This document shows, one piece after another, positions 24,054 to 34,100 of a stretch of DNA of 64,000 bases; within the stretch, counting starts at the first letter, position 1, and every line of letters begins with the position of its first letter. The DNA is from Spongiivirga citrea. Its GTDB lineage: Bacteria; Bacteroidota; Bacteroidia; Flavobacteriales; Flavobacteriaceae. The stretch is from the NCBI RefSeq assembly GCF_010671565.1, contig NZ_JAABOQ010000007.1, forward strand, positions 62,001 to 126,000, written 5' to 3'. A program made the translations under genes and the position numbers. Below the pieces are notes generated by a model. The model saw only the letters and a list, made by a program, of their open reading frames with translations. It made no database searches and was not told where the DNA came from.

Positions 24054-24812
24054 TTGTACGTACTCCCTGCTACTATTGAAATTTCTAATACCGCATGGCT
24101 AGCAGCATTTATAGCAGCCATTGTACTTGGTATTTCTAAATCAGGAATTAAGGGCATTGCAATCATTATTGTTACTCTTATGGCAATCGCTTTTGGAGCG
24201 AAACAATCAACTGGTCTCATAGTACCATTACTTATAGTAGGCGATATTTTTGCAGTTATTTACTACAACCGTCACACCCAATGGTCAATTCTTAAACGTT
24301 TTTTACCATGGATGATGCTGGGTGTTGTTATTGGTGTGTTCGCTGGCAAAGACATTCCAGAAGCCTTGTTTAAAAAACTTATGGGGGTAGTAATTTTAGG
24401 AAGCGTCCTTATGATGTATTGGTGGGATCGCAGAAAATCTAAAACAGTACCTACACATCCTACTTTCGCAGGTTTTATGGGAATTATGGCAGGTATTACA
24501 ACTATGATCGGTAATCTAGCTGGAGCATTTTCTAACATCTTTTTCTTGGCTATGCGATTACCAAAAAATCAATTTATAGGTACGGCAGCCTGGTTGTTTT
24601 TTCTTATCAACCTATTTAAATTACCCTTTCACATCTTTGTTTGGAAAACCATTACTGTCGATTCTTTGGTTGTAAACCTCAAATTAGTAATCGGAGTTCT
24701 TGCAGGTCTGTATATAGGCATTCGTTTAGTAAAAAGAATAAAAGATGATTTTTATAGAAAAATGATTCTTGTTCTAACGGCACTTGGTGCGCTAATCCTA
24801 TTTATTAAATAA
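24054..24812 (+). CDS. TauE/SafE-family anion permease
   Basis: The 252-residue protein has about eight membrane helices in two related halves: WLAAFIAAIVLGISKSGIKG with the first glycine-rich half, and FAGFMGIMAGITTMIGNLAGAFSNIFFLAMRLPKNQFIGTAAWLFF in the second. This fits TauE/SafE sulfite or organosulfonate exporters. No ATG is available near the N-terminus; the frame is best started at the TTG at 24054, followed by YVLPATIEIS. The substrate is not predictable, and no sulfur catabolism genes are adjacent. Confidence 0.88.
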   Translation: MYVLPATIEISNTAWLAAFIAAIVLGISKSGIKGIAIIIVTLMAIAFGAKQSTGLIVPLLIVGDIFAVIYYNRHTQWSILKRFLPWMMLGVVIGVFAGKDIPEALFKKLMGVVILGSVLMMYWWDRRKSKTVPTHPTFAGFMGIMAGITTMIGNLAGAFSNIFFLAMRLPKNQFIGTAAWLFFLINLFKLPFHIFVWKTITVDSLVVNLKLVIGVLAGLYIGIRLVKRIKDDFYRKMILVLTALGALILFIK

Positions 24813-24821
24813 TATCCAACT

Positions 24822-26552
24822 TTATTTAAGCAGTCCACCTTCCTTTAGTTCTTTCTTGATCATATTGCTAACTGCCTTGTACATTTTACCTCTAAGAAAA
24901 AGCCAATTTGCAATACTAAAAAGCGTATTATCTATTAAGCCATTGCTAACCTTTTGCAGTCTCTTTTTGATTCCTTTTTTATACCGTTTTTCGAAACGAT
25001 CAAAACGAACAGAGGGAAATGGAAGAAGTTTTATTTTGGAGTCTGATCCATGATTTGCAACATCTAACTGTTCACTAAAGTTTTCAAGTACACACATATC
25101 TGGAATGATTGGAAAAAACATATTTCCGCTTTCATCCTTTGGCACATCCGAAAATCGAAATCGTTTAAAAGCTTCAGGAGCAGCTTCAACTCCCAACCTA
25201 CTTGCAATTGCATTTTTCTCAACACAAAAATGATATCTCAAAAACGCTTGACAATTGTAACGCCCTAATTGGTAATCATGTTTCCGTAAATCAGCACTTA
25301 AAAAACCAGCAAACCCACTTATTGGTGCGGATGCCAACACATTCTTAGCCAGCTTCCAAACACCATTTTGCTCTACTTTTCTAACAGGCTCTATTAAAAA
25401 CTTCGTTCTATTCTTTAAATTTAAAGCATCTAGAATCCCATCCTGATTAAACATCACTTGATTTCTTAGAGATTTAAACATCCCCTTAGCGACATCTAAA
25501 ATGCCGTTTCCACTTTTTAAACTGGTATCAGTATCTTTATTTGGGAAAGGATCGACCATAATAACAGCGTATTTGCCATTATCAAAATCTTTTTCATCCA
25601 TTCGCTCTCGAAGTATTTTTAAACCAATACCATAAGGCTCATTATTAATAAGCCCACCGTCAATACTATTAAATGTATAAGTATCCCCTTCTACAACTTC
25701 AGCTGTTATACCCTCACTATCACCAAATAAGTATTTGGGAAACCGCTTAATATATTCATTTGCAATAGTAATTTCTCTAGACTTCAAACCTATTGGAAAT
25801 GCCGCAGTACTTAAGGTTGCATCACGTAGTGCACCAATATCTTTTTCACTTTTGGGATCAACTACATAAAATAGCTCATCACTTCCTGATGGAATTCCGC
25901 TTTGAAGCGTTCCATTAGCAATTTTATACCTAAAAAATCCTCCATGGGTAGTGATGACAGTCCCATTATCACTTTTATTAGTACCACTAAAGTCAACCTT
26001 AAAATTAACACCACGTAAATTGGTTGTTGTTAATACTAAATCCAATTCAGGCGATATATAATTAGGAAAGGATATATCATCCCGATCCTTGATTACCTTT
26101 AAAGCTTTATCTGCTATTTCCTCAATAGCATCTGTATTTAGTAAAGAGCGAACCTCACTTTTTATGTCATTATTGCGCAACATCTTTTCCAGCGTATCGC
26201 CAGCCTCATTATCAGCCATAGTCACCCAGCTTTCATAAAACTTATTATTGATACCATTTGGATTATTCTCGTTATAAGGTTGATGATTCTTGTCTAAGAG
26301 CGACAACATGGTAAGTGTTCCAGTAATTCCTCCTGCCGATGCTCCACTAATAACATCGAGTTCAACATCATGCATAGGAATTGATTTATCATAATCAGGA
26401 TGATCTTTTCCTAAAGTTCTATTTTTCTCTTTTGCTTTCTCCCAAAGGTCAAGTGTTTCCAATAAATAATCAACAACCCCGCCGGTGTAAGAACCTGCAG
26501 AAACGGCGCCGGCCATCGTAATACATAACTTGAATTTAGGTTGATCTGGCAT
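24822..26552 (-). CDS. Patatin-like phospholipase
   Basis: The start at 26550-26552 (MPDQPKFKLCITMAGAVSAGSYTGG) gives 576 residues; an upstream ATG at 26597 adds an implausible tail. The oxyanion glycine-rich segment is AGAVSAGSYTGG, the nucleophile elbow is ISGASAGGITG (GASAG) and the catalytic Asp is in SIDGGLINNEP, so the Ser-Asp dyad is complete. The protein is large for the family, with extended insertions and a basic C-terminus (RFEKRYKKGIKKRLQK). It probably hydrolyses lipid acyl esters in the cytoplasm or at the inner membrane; no signal peptide is seen. Confidence 0.88.
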   Translation of the reverse strand: MPDQPKFKLCITMAGAVSAGSYTGGVVDYLLETLDLWEKAKEKNRTLGKDHPDYDKSIPMHDVELDVISGASAGGITGTLTMLSLLDKNHQPYNENNPNGINNKFYESWVTMADNEAGDTLEKMLRNNDIKSEVRSLLNTDAIEEIADKALKVIKDRDDISFPNYISPELDLVLTTTNLRGVNFKVDFSGTNKSDNGTVITTHGGFFRYKIANGTLQSGIPSGSDELFYVVDPKSEKDIGALRDATLSTAAFPIGLKSREITIANEYIKRFPKYLFGDSEGITAEVVEGDTYTFNSIDGGLINNEPYGIGLKILRERMDEKDFDNGKYAVIMVDPFPNKDTDTSLKSGNGILDVAKGMFKSLRNQVMFNQDGILDALNLKNRTKFLIEPVRKVEQNGVWKLAKNVLASAPISGFAGFLSADLRKHDYQLGRYNCQAFLRYHFCVEKNAIASRLGVEAAPEAFKRFRFSDVPKDESGNMFFPIIPDMCVLENFSEQLDVANHGSDSKIKLLPFPSVRFDRFEKRYKKGIKKRLQKVSNGLIDNTLFSIANWLFLRGKMYKAVSNMIKKELKEGGLLK

Positions 26553-26644
26553 GACTGAATGGTTTAATTTGATGTGAAGATACAACCAAGCTTTCACTCT
26601 TCATTCAGGTCTTTTCCCTAAAAATTTACCTAAAAAACACCCCT

Positions 26645-27409
26645 TTAGCTAGGCTGTTTTTCACTTAAATGCTTCCAATACCTCTTCGGAACATGCTGTT
26701 TATGAAGTTTCATATTTTTACGACTCTCTATATTTGTGGAGTCAAAATAATCCTTCCAAAGCTTTTGGTAAGGCACTTCTGACTCATCTAAAAGGTTCAC
26801 ATCCTCTGCGCTTTGATAACTAGTATTTTCAAACACGACTGTCTGCACACTATTCAAATCATAATGGATTCCGTATTTCCTTTTTCGATCGTAAATCACC
26901 CACTCCTGATCAGCATATCTATCTTTAAAGTGTTTCTCAATTAAAGGAATTATATTAAAATCAGGTTCTATCTCCGCAAAGTAGTAACCATCTTTTGTAA
27001 GTTTAAATCTAACAAAGGCTTCCATTCGGTGTTTTTCGCGACCAACCATTTGTGCAATTTGGGATACCCTTAATACATCTTTATTAGAATAATCTATATT
27101 TATAAATGACTCGGTAGAATATGCATAAATTATATATCGAAGTAATACATTTTCAATTCCTTTAATTTCACTTAAAAACGCTTTTCTAAGCTGATTCGCG
27201 CCCATTTTTGTCGCCTTCAAATTAAGCGATCGCCAAACTCTTTTGGCTTTTGACATATCGGTTACTACATCAGAAGTATTAACAAACATATCTGGCTGAT
27301 AATGTTTAGGCTTTACAATCTTTGCTTTGTATTGTTTCTCTTCAAAAACTTGAAAAACTGTGGTTAAAAACCCCTCAAACGTACCGTCATATAAATAAAT
27401 TGCTTCCAT
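26645..27409 (-). CDS. TIGR03915-type putative DNA repair protein (DUF4130)
   Basis: The 254-residue protein begins IYLYDGTFEGFLTTVFQVFEEK, the hallmark of the TIGR03915/DUF4130 family. It continues with SKAKRVWRSLNLKAT, the segment YIIYAYSTESFINIDYSNKDVLRVSQIAQMVGREKHRMEAFVRF-like residues around 115-160, and ends KRYWKHLSEKQ. This family is nearly always encoded next to a radical-SAM partner and is proposed to act in nucleic-acid modification or repair. The partner is 11 bp upstream. The reaction is unknown. Confidence 0.9.
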   Translation of the reverse strand: MEAIYLYDGTFEGFLTTVFQVFEEKQYKAKIVKPKHYQPDMFVNTSDVVTDMSKAKRVWRSLNLKATKMGANQLRKAFLSEIKGIENVLLRYIIYAYSTESFINIDYSNKDVLRVSQIAQMVGREKHRMEAFVRFKLTKDGYYFAEIEPDFNIIPLIEKHFKDRYADQEWVIYDRKRKYGIHYDLNSVQTVVFENTSYQSAEDVNLLDESEVPYQKLWKDYFDSTNIESRKNMKLHKQHVPKRYWKHLSEKQPS

Positions 27410-27420
27410 AATATGTATCG

Positions 27421-28683
27421 TTAATTAAATAGACTTAGTTGGTTATTATAATATCCTTGATATTTACTACTTGTATTTTGTAAAATTTGGCTTCGTATTT
27501 GTTCTACTGTTAGATCTCTTTTTTCGTAATCCTTGGAATTACAAATAAGAAAATAGCGGGCTCGGTTAAGAGCCACGCCTATTTTCTTGAGATGATCCCA
27601 ATTCAAACTCCTAAACTTTCTTGCTTGTACTATTTTATAGACAGATTGCATTCCTAATCCCGGTACACGCGCTAACAAATGCTTATCAGCTGTATTTACA
27701 TTTATAGGAAAATGATTTAGATTCCTCAGTGCCCAACTCAACTTCGGATCAATCGCAATATCGAGATTAGGATGCTGCTCATTTAACAATTCTTGGACCC
27801 CAAATCCATAGAATCGCAACAACCAATCGGTCTGATACAATCTGTTTTCTCGTAACATAGGAACTGGCGACCCTAAAGACGGCAGTCTACTATCATTACT
27901 TATTGGCACATAACCAGAATAATACACCCGCTTAAGCTTATAATTCTTATAAAAGAAATTCGATGCATACATAATATCTTTATCGCTTTCCCCACTAGCG
28001 CCTACGATCATTTGTGTACTTTGCCCTGCGGGTGCATAAACTGGTGTGCTTTTTAGTACTTTCTTTTCATTGGTATATTTAACAATCTCATTTTTAACCT
28101 TATTCATCGGTTTCAAAAAATCCTCTCTTTTTTTATCTGGTGCCAATAACTTGAGTCCTTTTTTAGTTGGAATTTCTATATTGACACTTAATCGATCAGC
28201 ATATAAACCAGCTTCATACATTAACTCATCAGAAGCTCCTGGAATAGATTTTAAATGAATATAGCCGTTGAAATTTTCTTCTTCTCTCAACTTCTTTGCA
28301 ACAGCAACCAAACGCTCCATTGTATAATCGGCACTTTTGAAAATACCAGAGCTTAAAAACAAGCCTTCTATATAATTACGGCGGTAAAAGTTGATTGTTA
28401 AATCAACTACTTCCTGAACTTTAAAAGCAGCTCGTTGTACATCATTACTTTTACGAGTCACGCAATAAGCGCAATCGAAAATGCAATGATTCGTCAATAA
28501 GATTTTAAGTAGCGAAACACAGCGACCATCCTGGGTATATGAATGACAAATTCCCATTTTGGACGCATTACCAAGACCCTTATTTTTATTCTTACGATCG
28601 CTGCCGCTAGATGCACAAGACACATCGTACTTTGCAGCATCGGCTAGAATATTTAGTTTCTCATTAATACGATCGAATGACAT
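27421..28683 (-). CDS. TIGR03916-type radical-SAM DNA modification/repair protein
   Basis: The 420-residue protein has the radical-SAM cluster motif CIFDCAYC (Cys67, Cys71, Cys74). Near the C-terminus it carries a helix-hairpin-helix-like segment (NVNTADKHLLARVPGLGMQSVYKIVQARKFR) that suits DNA binding. Other typical parts are GICHSYTQDGRCVSLLKILLTNHC and the segment YAPAGQSTQMIVGASGESD. It forms an operon with the TIGR03915 gene. The promoter region contains four palindromic sites shared with the divergent self-cleaving repressor, suggesting DNA-damage control. Confidence 0.92.
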   Translation of the reverse strand: MSFDRINEKLNILADAAKYDVSCASSGSDRKNKNKGLGNASKMGICHSYTQDGRCVSLLKILLTNHCIFDCAYCVTRKSNDVQRAAFKVQEVVDLTINFYRRNYIEGLFLSSGIFKSADYTMERLVAVAKKLREEENFNGYIHLKSIPGASDELMYEAGLYADRLSVNIEIPTKKGLKLLAPDKKREDFLKPMNKVKNEIVKYTNEKKVLKSTPVYAPAGQSTQMIVGASGESDKDIMYASNFFYKNYKLKRVYYSGYVPISNDSRLPSLGSPVPMLRENRLYQTDWLLRFYGFGVQELLNEQHPNLDIAIDPKLSWALRNLNHFPINVNTADKHLLARVPGLGMQSVYKIVQARKFRSLNWDHLKKIGVALNRARYFLICNSKDYEKRDLTVEQIRSQILQNTSSKYQGYYNNQLSLFN

Positions 28684-28692
28684 TCGCTACTT

Positions 28693-28763
28693 GGATTTTT
28701 TCCAAATATATGGAATAATTCCCTTTAAATGGAAATAATCCAATAAAAAATTGGAATTATTCC
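28693..28763. promoter_or_regulatory. Four GGA-N5-TCC operator sites in a divergent promoter
   Basis: The 11-mers at 28693-28703, 28712-28722, 28731-28741 and 28753-28763 all read GGA-N5-TCC with an AT-only centre, for example GGAATAATTCC and GGAATTATTCC. Start-to-start spacings are 19, 19 and 22 bp, near two helical turns. A minus-strand TATATTTG box (28703-28710) lies between the first two sites. The last site lies between the -33 TTG (28751-28753) and the -7 box of the rightward promoter. They are probably the binding sites of the adjacent S24 repressor. Confidence 0.72.
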
Positions 28764-28780
28764 TAATTATCGTAACTTTG
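28751..28780 (+). promoter_or_regulatory. Promoter of the S24 repressor gene
   Basis: TTG (28751-28753), 19 bp, then TAACTTTG (28773-28780) matches the Bacteroidota TTG-N19-TAnnTTTG promoter. The predicted start point falls at or within a few bases of the ATG at 28785, so the mRNA may be leaderless. Confidence 0.6.
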
Positions 28781-28784
28781 GAAT

Positions 28785-29552
28785 ATGGAAAAGCAGTTAA
28801 CTACTGAAGCGCAGCGCTTTAAAAAAGTCAGAGAAGCTCTTGGTTTTACACAGCAACAATTTGCTGAGCAATTGGGTATTAAAAATAGTACGGCCGATAT
28901 TGAGCGAGGTAAAACTAAAATTACTGGAAGCGTCGTTGCCGAACTCCTGAAGCAATTTCGCATCAATCCGCTTTGGCTGTATGGTAAAAGTTTTGAGCAG
29001 CATTTAGAGACCAATCAAAACGTAATGCCAAAAGTGGTTACTGTAGATAGTGCCGAAAAAGATAATATGGTAATGGTAAATGTAAAGGCTGCTGCTGGGT
29101 ATCCTCATAACTTACAGGATGTCGATTGGTTTCAAAATTTGCCTGCATTTGATTTGCCACTACCAGAGTTTAGAAATGCAACTTTTAGAGGTTTTCAAGT
29201 GGAAGGCGATAGTATGGTTCCTAGTTTATATCCCAATGAATGGGTTATGGGAAAAGCCATTGAACGTGTTTCCGATATTGATAAAAATGCCATTTGTGTT
29301 GTAGTTTTAAAAGATAGTGTACTAGTTAAAAAAATACAGCAACCAAATGATCCTTCGAAACTGATGTTGATTTCCATTAACACAGAATACCCGCCTGTAC
29401 AAATCGATCAAAAGGAAATTCAAGAGCTTTGGCAAGTAACTAGTAAATTGAGTTTTGATATTGACACTAACCCTAATAGTAATACAACTTTAATGCAACT
29501 ACAAAATTCAATTGAGTTATTGAAGAAGGATATAAGTGAGCTGAAGAATTAG
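28785..29552 (+). CDS. LexA/CI-like self-cleaving repressor (HTH plus S24 peptidase)
   Basis: The 255-residue protein has an N-terminal XRE-type helix-turn-helix (FKKVREALGFTQQQFAEQLGIKNSTADIERGK). The C-terminal domain is S24/LexA-like, with Ser143 in QVEGDSMVPSL, Lys182 or Lys183 in SVLVKKIQQ as the base, and an Ala104-Gly105 bond in KAAAGYP as the likely self-cleavage site. Such repressors lose activity on RecA-stimulated self-cleavage. It faces the radical-SAM repair operon across four palindromic sites and probably represses both itself and that operon. The C-terminal tail forms a short coiled coil (MQLQNSIELLKKDISELK). Confidence 0.9.
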   Translation: MEKQLTTEAQRFKKVREALGFTQQQFAEQLGIKNSTADIERGKTKITGSVVAELLKQFRINPLWLYGKSFEQHLETNQNVMPKVVTVDSAEKDNMVMVNVKAAAGYPHNLQDVDWFQNLPAFDLPLPEFRNATFRGFQVEGDSMVPSLYPNEWVMGKAIERVSDIDKNAICVVVLKDSVLVKKIQQPNDPSKLMLISINTEYPPVQIDQKEIQELWQVTSKLSFDIDTNPNSNTTLMQLQNSIELLKKDISELKN

Positions 29553-29555
29553 CAA

Positions 29556-29735
29556 TTACTGCTCAATATCGCGAACCGTAAGGCTAACTAACTCATTATT
29601 TTCAAAAGTAACATCAATTTCAATCGGGTTGCAACACACTTCACAATCCTCAATATAGGTTTGAGACAGGGACGGGTCGAGTAACATAGAAATTTCCTCC
29701 CAACAATATGGACACTGAAAAAAGTGTTCGTTCAT
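29556..29735 (-). CDS. CPXCG-motif cysteine-rich small protein
   Basis: The protein has 59 residues from the ATG at 29733-29735 (63 from an earlier Met). It has CPYC near the N-terminus and CEVCC about 25 residues later, two cysteine pairs suited to a zinc ribbon, and then EIDVTFENNELVSLTV. This matches the CPXCG-motif family of small proteins of unknown function. It is convergent with the repressor gene (stops 3 bp apart) and lies 18 bp beyond the TolC-like gene. Confidence 0.8.
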   Translation of the reverse strand: MNEHFFQCPYCWEEISMLLDPSLSQTYIEDCEVCCNPIEIDVTFENNELVSLTVRDIEQ

Positions 29736-29753
29736 ATTTACAGGCATTTTTAA

Positions 29754-31118
29754 TTAAAACTCCACATTTAGTAGCTGTCCGCTTAATTGTAAAACAGCTA
29801 ATTCCGCAAGTTTTGCGGTGTACTTCGCTGCGTTTTTTGTGGTTTGCGCATTCAGTAAGTTAAGCTGAGCCTGTCTATATTCCACACTAGTGATTTGACC
29901 TAGCTTAAAACGCTCTTCTGATCGTTCAAAATTATCTTTACTCGTTAGCACATTTTGCTCTTGTAATCTGTAAATCGTCAATGCATTTTTATAGCTGTCT
30001 TTTGCATTTGCGATATCTCGATAAACTTGTTGCTGCAATTGTTTTTTAAGAAGTTGTTGACTTTCATTGGCAATCTTTACATTTTTTAATGCGACTATTG
30101 AACGACCTCCATCAAATAAATTCCACCGTAAATTAAGTCCAACATTTAAATTGTTTGAGGTTTGAGTGGTACCCGGGAAAAAGGCTGAAGCCGGGTTTTC
30201 AGATCGATTCCATCCATAACTACCAGTTAACCCTATCGTAGGTAAAATGAACGATTTGGCGCTTTTAATAGCATATTCACTTATTTTAATATCCTGCTCT
30301 ACCTGCTGCAAACGGACGTTATTTTCGTTAGCCGTTTCCAAAAAACTATCAACTACCAATTCATTTACAAACACCAAAGTAGTATCTACAGTAGCTCTTT
30401 CTTCTAACGCTCTATTTAAAACAACATTTAAATCACGTTTAGCGTTCCGTAATTGCTGTTGAGCGTTTAAAACATTAATACTATCCGTGGTTACATCAAC
30501 TTTTGCATTTAAAATAGCAAGTTTATTCGCCTGACCATACTCAAATTGATAGGTAGCTCTTTTTTCACGCTGTTTCGTAATTGCCAGTGCTTGTTTTAAA
30601 ACATCCTCATTCTCCGTTAAACGTGCAACTTCATAATACACACTAAAAAGTTGAATAATCGTATTCTCTATTGTTTCTCTAGCTTGTAATTGTGAAAGGT
30701 TATACTCTTCTTTTAACTGCTTGTAATTATAATGCCGACCTAAACCATCAAACAGGGTGTAGTCTAAATTAATCGAAGCATTATACCGCTTCGTTTCCGC
30801 ATCATTAATTTCAAAACTTGGTCTGGGATTTCCTTCACTATCAAGCGCTCCATTAAAATCTGTGACGGCGTTATTTTGATCAAACGTTCCACCCGCATTG
30901 CCTGTTATTGACGGCAAATAATCAGCATTTAAAATGCTACTATTATTTTTAGCTACAGCTACCTGATTGTTAGCCAACTTAACACCAAAGTTGTTCTCTA
31001 ACATTTGAGTGATCGCATCTTTTTTAGAAAGTATTGTTTCAGGAATTTCTTGAGAAGATAATTCGGCTATAACACTACAAATAAGAACTAGAAATAGTGT
31101 TTTACTATTAAGCTTCAT
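29754..31118 (-). CDS. TolC-family outer membrane efflux channel
   Basis: The start at 31116-31118 (MKLNSKTLFLVLICSVIAELSSQ) gives a signal peptide; more upstream ATGs at 31139 and 31184 would extend deep into the RND gene. The mature protein shows two outer membrane efflux repeats with long helical segments (IENTIIQLFSVYYEVARLTENEDVLKQAL and KKQLQQQVYRDIANAKDSYKNAL) and strand regions such as LNVGLNLRWNLFDGG. It overlaps the RND gene by 11 bp and completes a three-part pump. No substrate can be assigned. Confidence 0.92.
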   Translation of the reverse strand: MKLNSKTLFLVLICSVIAELSSQEIPETILSKKDAITQMLENNFGVKLANNQVAVAKNNSSILNADYLPSITGNAGGTFDQNNAVTDFNGALDSEGNPRPSFEINDAETKRYNASINLDYTLFDGLGRHYNYKQLKEEYNLSQLQARETIENTIIQLFSVYYEVARLTENEDVLKQALAITKQREKRATYQFEYGQANKLAILNAKVDVTTDSINVLNAQQQLRNAKRDLNVVLNRALEERATVDTTLVFVNELVVDSFLETANENNVRLQQVEQDIKISEYAIKSAKSFILPTIGLTGSYGWNRSENPASAFFPGTTQTSNNLNVGLNLRWNLFDGGRSIVALKNVKIANESQQLLKKQLQQQVYRDIANAKDSYKNALTIYRLQEQNVLTSKDNFERSEERFKLGQITSVEYRQAQLNLLNAQTTKNAAKYTAKLAELAVLQLSGQLLNVEF

Positions 31119-34100
31119 ATAATTCTTCAGTTTTTTCATTATCAATTGACTTCCCTGGAATCTGTGATTTTTCAAGATGTCCATTTAAGGTTTCAGGTTG
31201 ATATTCTTCCTCCTCTTTTTGTTCTTTTATTGCTCTTTCTACCTCCTCCTTACTAATCGGTCTATTAGCAAACAACCAGGTGTATTCTCGTTTCCAAAAA
31301 TTACTAAACGACAAGAAAATAGGCATCAAAATCAAAGTAAGAACGGTAGCAAACCCGATACCATAGGCAATTGAAATTGCCATTGGAATTAAGAATTGTG
31401 CTTGTCTACTTGTTTCAAAAATCAAAGGAGCCAGCCCTGCAATAGTGGTAATCGATGTTAAGAAAATGGCTCTAAAACGAGATCTCCCCGCTTCATAAAT
31501 CGCGGTATCAAAAGTCATCCCACTTCTTAAATTGCTGTTGAATTTCCCTATTAATACCAACCCATCATTGACCATAATCCCAATAAGGGCGATAATACCT
31601 AGCATTGATAAGATATTAACGGGAAATCCATGAATCCAATGTCCCCAAGCCACAGCCGGAAGGCTAAATGGAACTAGTAGCAATAGTAAGAATGGTTGAC
31701 TATAACTTCTAAAAGTAAATGCAATGGTGACATAAATTAGTAGCAAAACAATTAACCCGACCGGACCTAAAGAATCCATTAACTTATTGCGTTCTCTATT
31801 TTGACCTTCAAATGAAGGGGTTATTGTTGGATATTTAGTCAAAATATCATCTTCTACCACCTGTTTGATCTCTGCCAAAATTTCGGCTAGATTACTGTTT
31901 TTAGGGTCTTTTAAATCCGCAGAAACTTGAATTTCTTGTTGACTATTTAAGTGATTGATGGCCACATCACCACGTTCAATGGTATAACTTGCAATTTCAG
32001 TGAGTGGAATACGCTGTCCTGCAGGTGTCACAATACGCATATCATCAAGATTGGTAATTGATGATCTGTTTGAACGGTCGTAGCGCACCCAAACTCGAAT
32101 TTCATCTTGACCACGTTGAAAACGTTGCGCCTGCGAGCCAAAAAAGCCCGCTCGTACCTGTGACATTACATCACGAAGACTTAGTCCTAATAAATATGCA
32201 TTCTCTTTTAACTCAATTCTAATTTCTTTGATTCCCGCTGGATCATTATCTACAATATCTTTAAGCTGAGCATTACTTTCAAAAAGGTCCTTTAATTCCT
32301 TTTTTGCAGCTTTCAGTTCTTTTATATTATTACCAAGTAATGAAACTGAAACTGGGCTGCCACCAAAATTACCTCCGCTTCCAAAAACCAAACTTTCAGC
32401 ACCAATTACGGGACCGACTTTTTCACGAAGTAGATTGGTAACTACTGAAGAAGGCAAATTATCAGGTCGCTCTTCACCAGGAAGCAGATTAATACTTAAA
32501 GAAGCCGCTGCAGAACCAGGGCCAATATTTTTGACAATATTCTCAAAAAGCACTTTGTCTGTGCCAGATAGAAACTCATCAGTTAACTCCTTATTTACTT
32601 CAATCGCTTTTTCTTCTATAAACGATATGATGCTGTCCGTTACTTTTTCATTGGTTCCATTTGGCATATTCAGCGTTACCGCCACTCGATCACTCGCTAT
32701 CTGAGGGAAGAAGGCTCCTCGGATTATACCACCGCCAAAACTACCTACAGTCAGAATAACAAAAACAATAAATAAAGAGAAAGTGAAGAACTTATTTTCA
32801 AGAGAAAAACGAAGTGTAGGACTATACATTTTATCCCGCAACCATCTCATTATCTTATCACCAACGGTGTTGATATATCGCAATTTCCCAAAAATCTTTC
32901 CAATAGTGGTAGTTGGCTTTTTACCAGTTTGACGCATAGCTTTTGAATGTGCTAAATGCGCAGGTAAGATAATAAGTGCTTCAATAAGGGATATTCCCAA
33001 GGTTAAAATTACGATTACTGAAACCTCGCCAAAAAAGTCACCAATACGACCATCTAAAAACAGAAAGATACCGAAAGCGAGAATAGTAGTAATAATAGCA
33101 GAAATAATTGGCGGAATCACTTCCATAGTACCATCAATTGCTGCATCGATTGGATTTTTTCCTTTCTCGTAATGCTGATAAATATTTTCAGCAATTACAA
33201 TACCATCATCCACCAAAATACCGATAACAATAATCATCCCGAATAAGGATAATACGTTAATAGTGACATTGAAAAATGGCGCTAGCATGAACATTCCCAA
33301 AAAGGCTACAGGTAAACCAAAGGCTACCCAAAATGCTAAGCGTGTATTCAAGAAAAGACTTAGAAAAAGAAGTACTAAGAGCATTCCAATTATCGCATTT
33401 TCGGTTAGCAAAGCGGTCCGCTGAGTAAGTGTTGTAGAAGCGTCACTAACAACGTTTAATTGAACGTTGTTGTATTTAATATTGAAGTCCTCAATATACT
33501 CCTTTACCTTTTCGGCGGAACCAATAAGATCTTCAGTATTTGTGCTTGTTATAGTAATACTTACAGAAGGATTTCCATCATAAAAAGAGGCATTCGCTGT
33601 CTCTGAAAAGCGATCGCGAATAGTTGCGACATCTTTTAATCTAACGATAGTACCAGATGCATCAGCACGGACAATAAGATTAGAAAGTTCATCACCGTAA
33701 TAAGCACGATTATTAGCTCTGATTAAATACTCTTCGTCATTCGTTTTAATCGTACCCCCAGTTGTAAGTATGTTTGCGCGACTTACTGCTTGAGCCACCT
33801 CGTTAAATGAAATATTAAAGGCTAACAAACTACCTTCGTTTACAGCAATTTCAATTTCCTCATCGGGATAACCAGACACATTTATTTGCGAAATACCATC
33901 GACAGCACGAAGATCATTTTCAACTTGACGACCAATTTGCTTTAAGGTAGCTAGCGGAATATTCTCGCCGCTTATGGCAAAAGTAATAGTCGGCCTAATT
34001 GCTTCTACTTTAGAAACTACCAAAGGCTCCATTCCTGTTGGAAAAGTTGGTACGCGATCTACTGCATTTTTAACCTCTAGCAGCATAAAATCGATATCCT

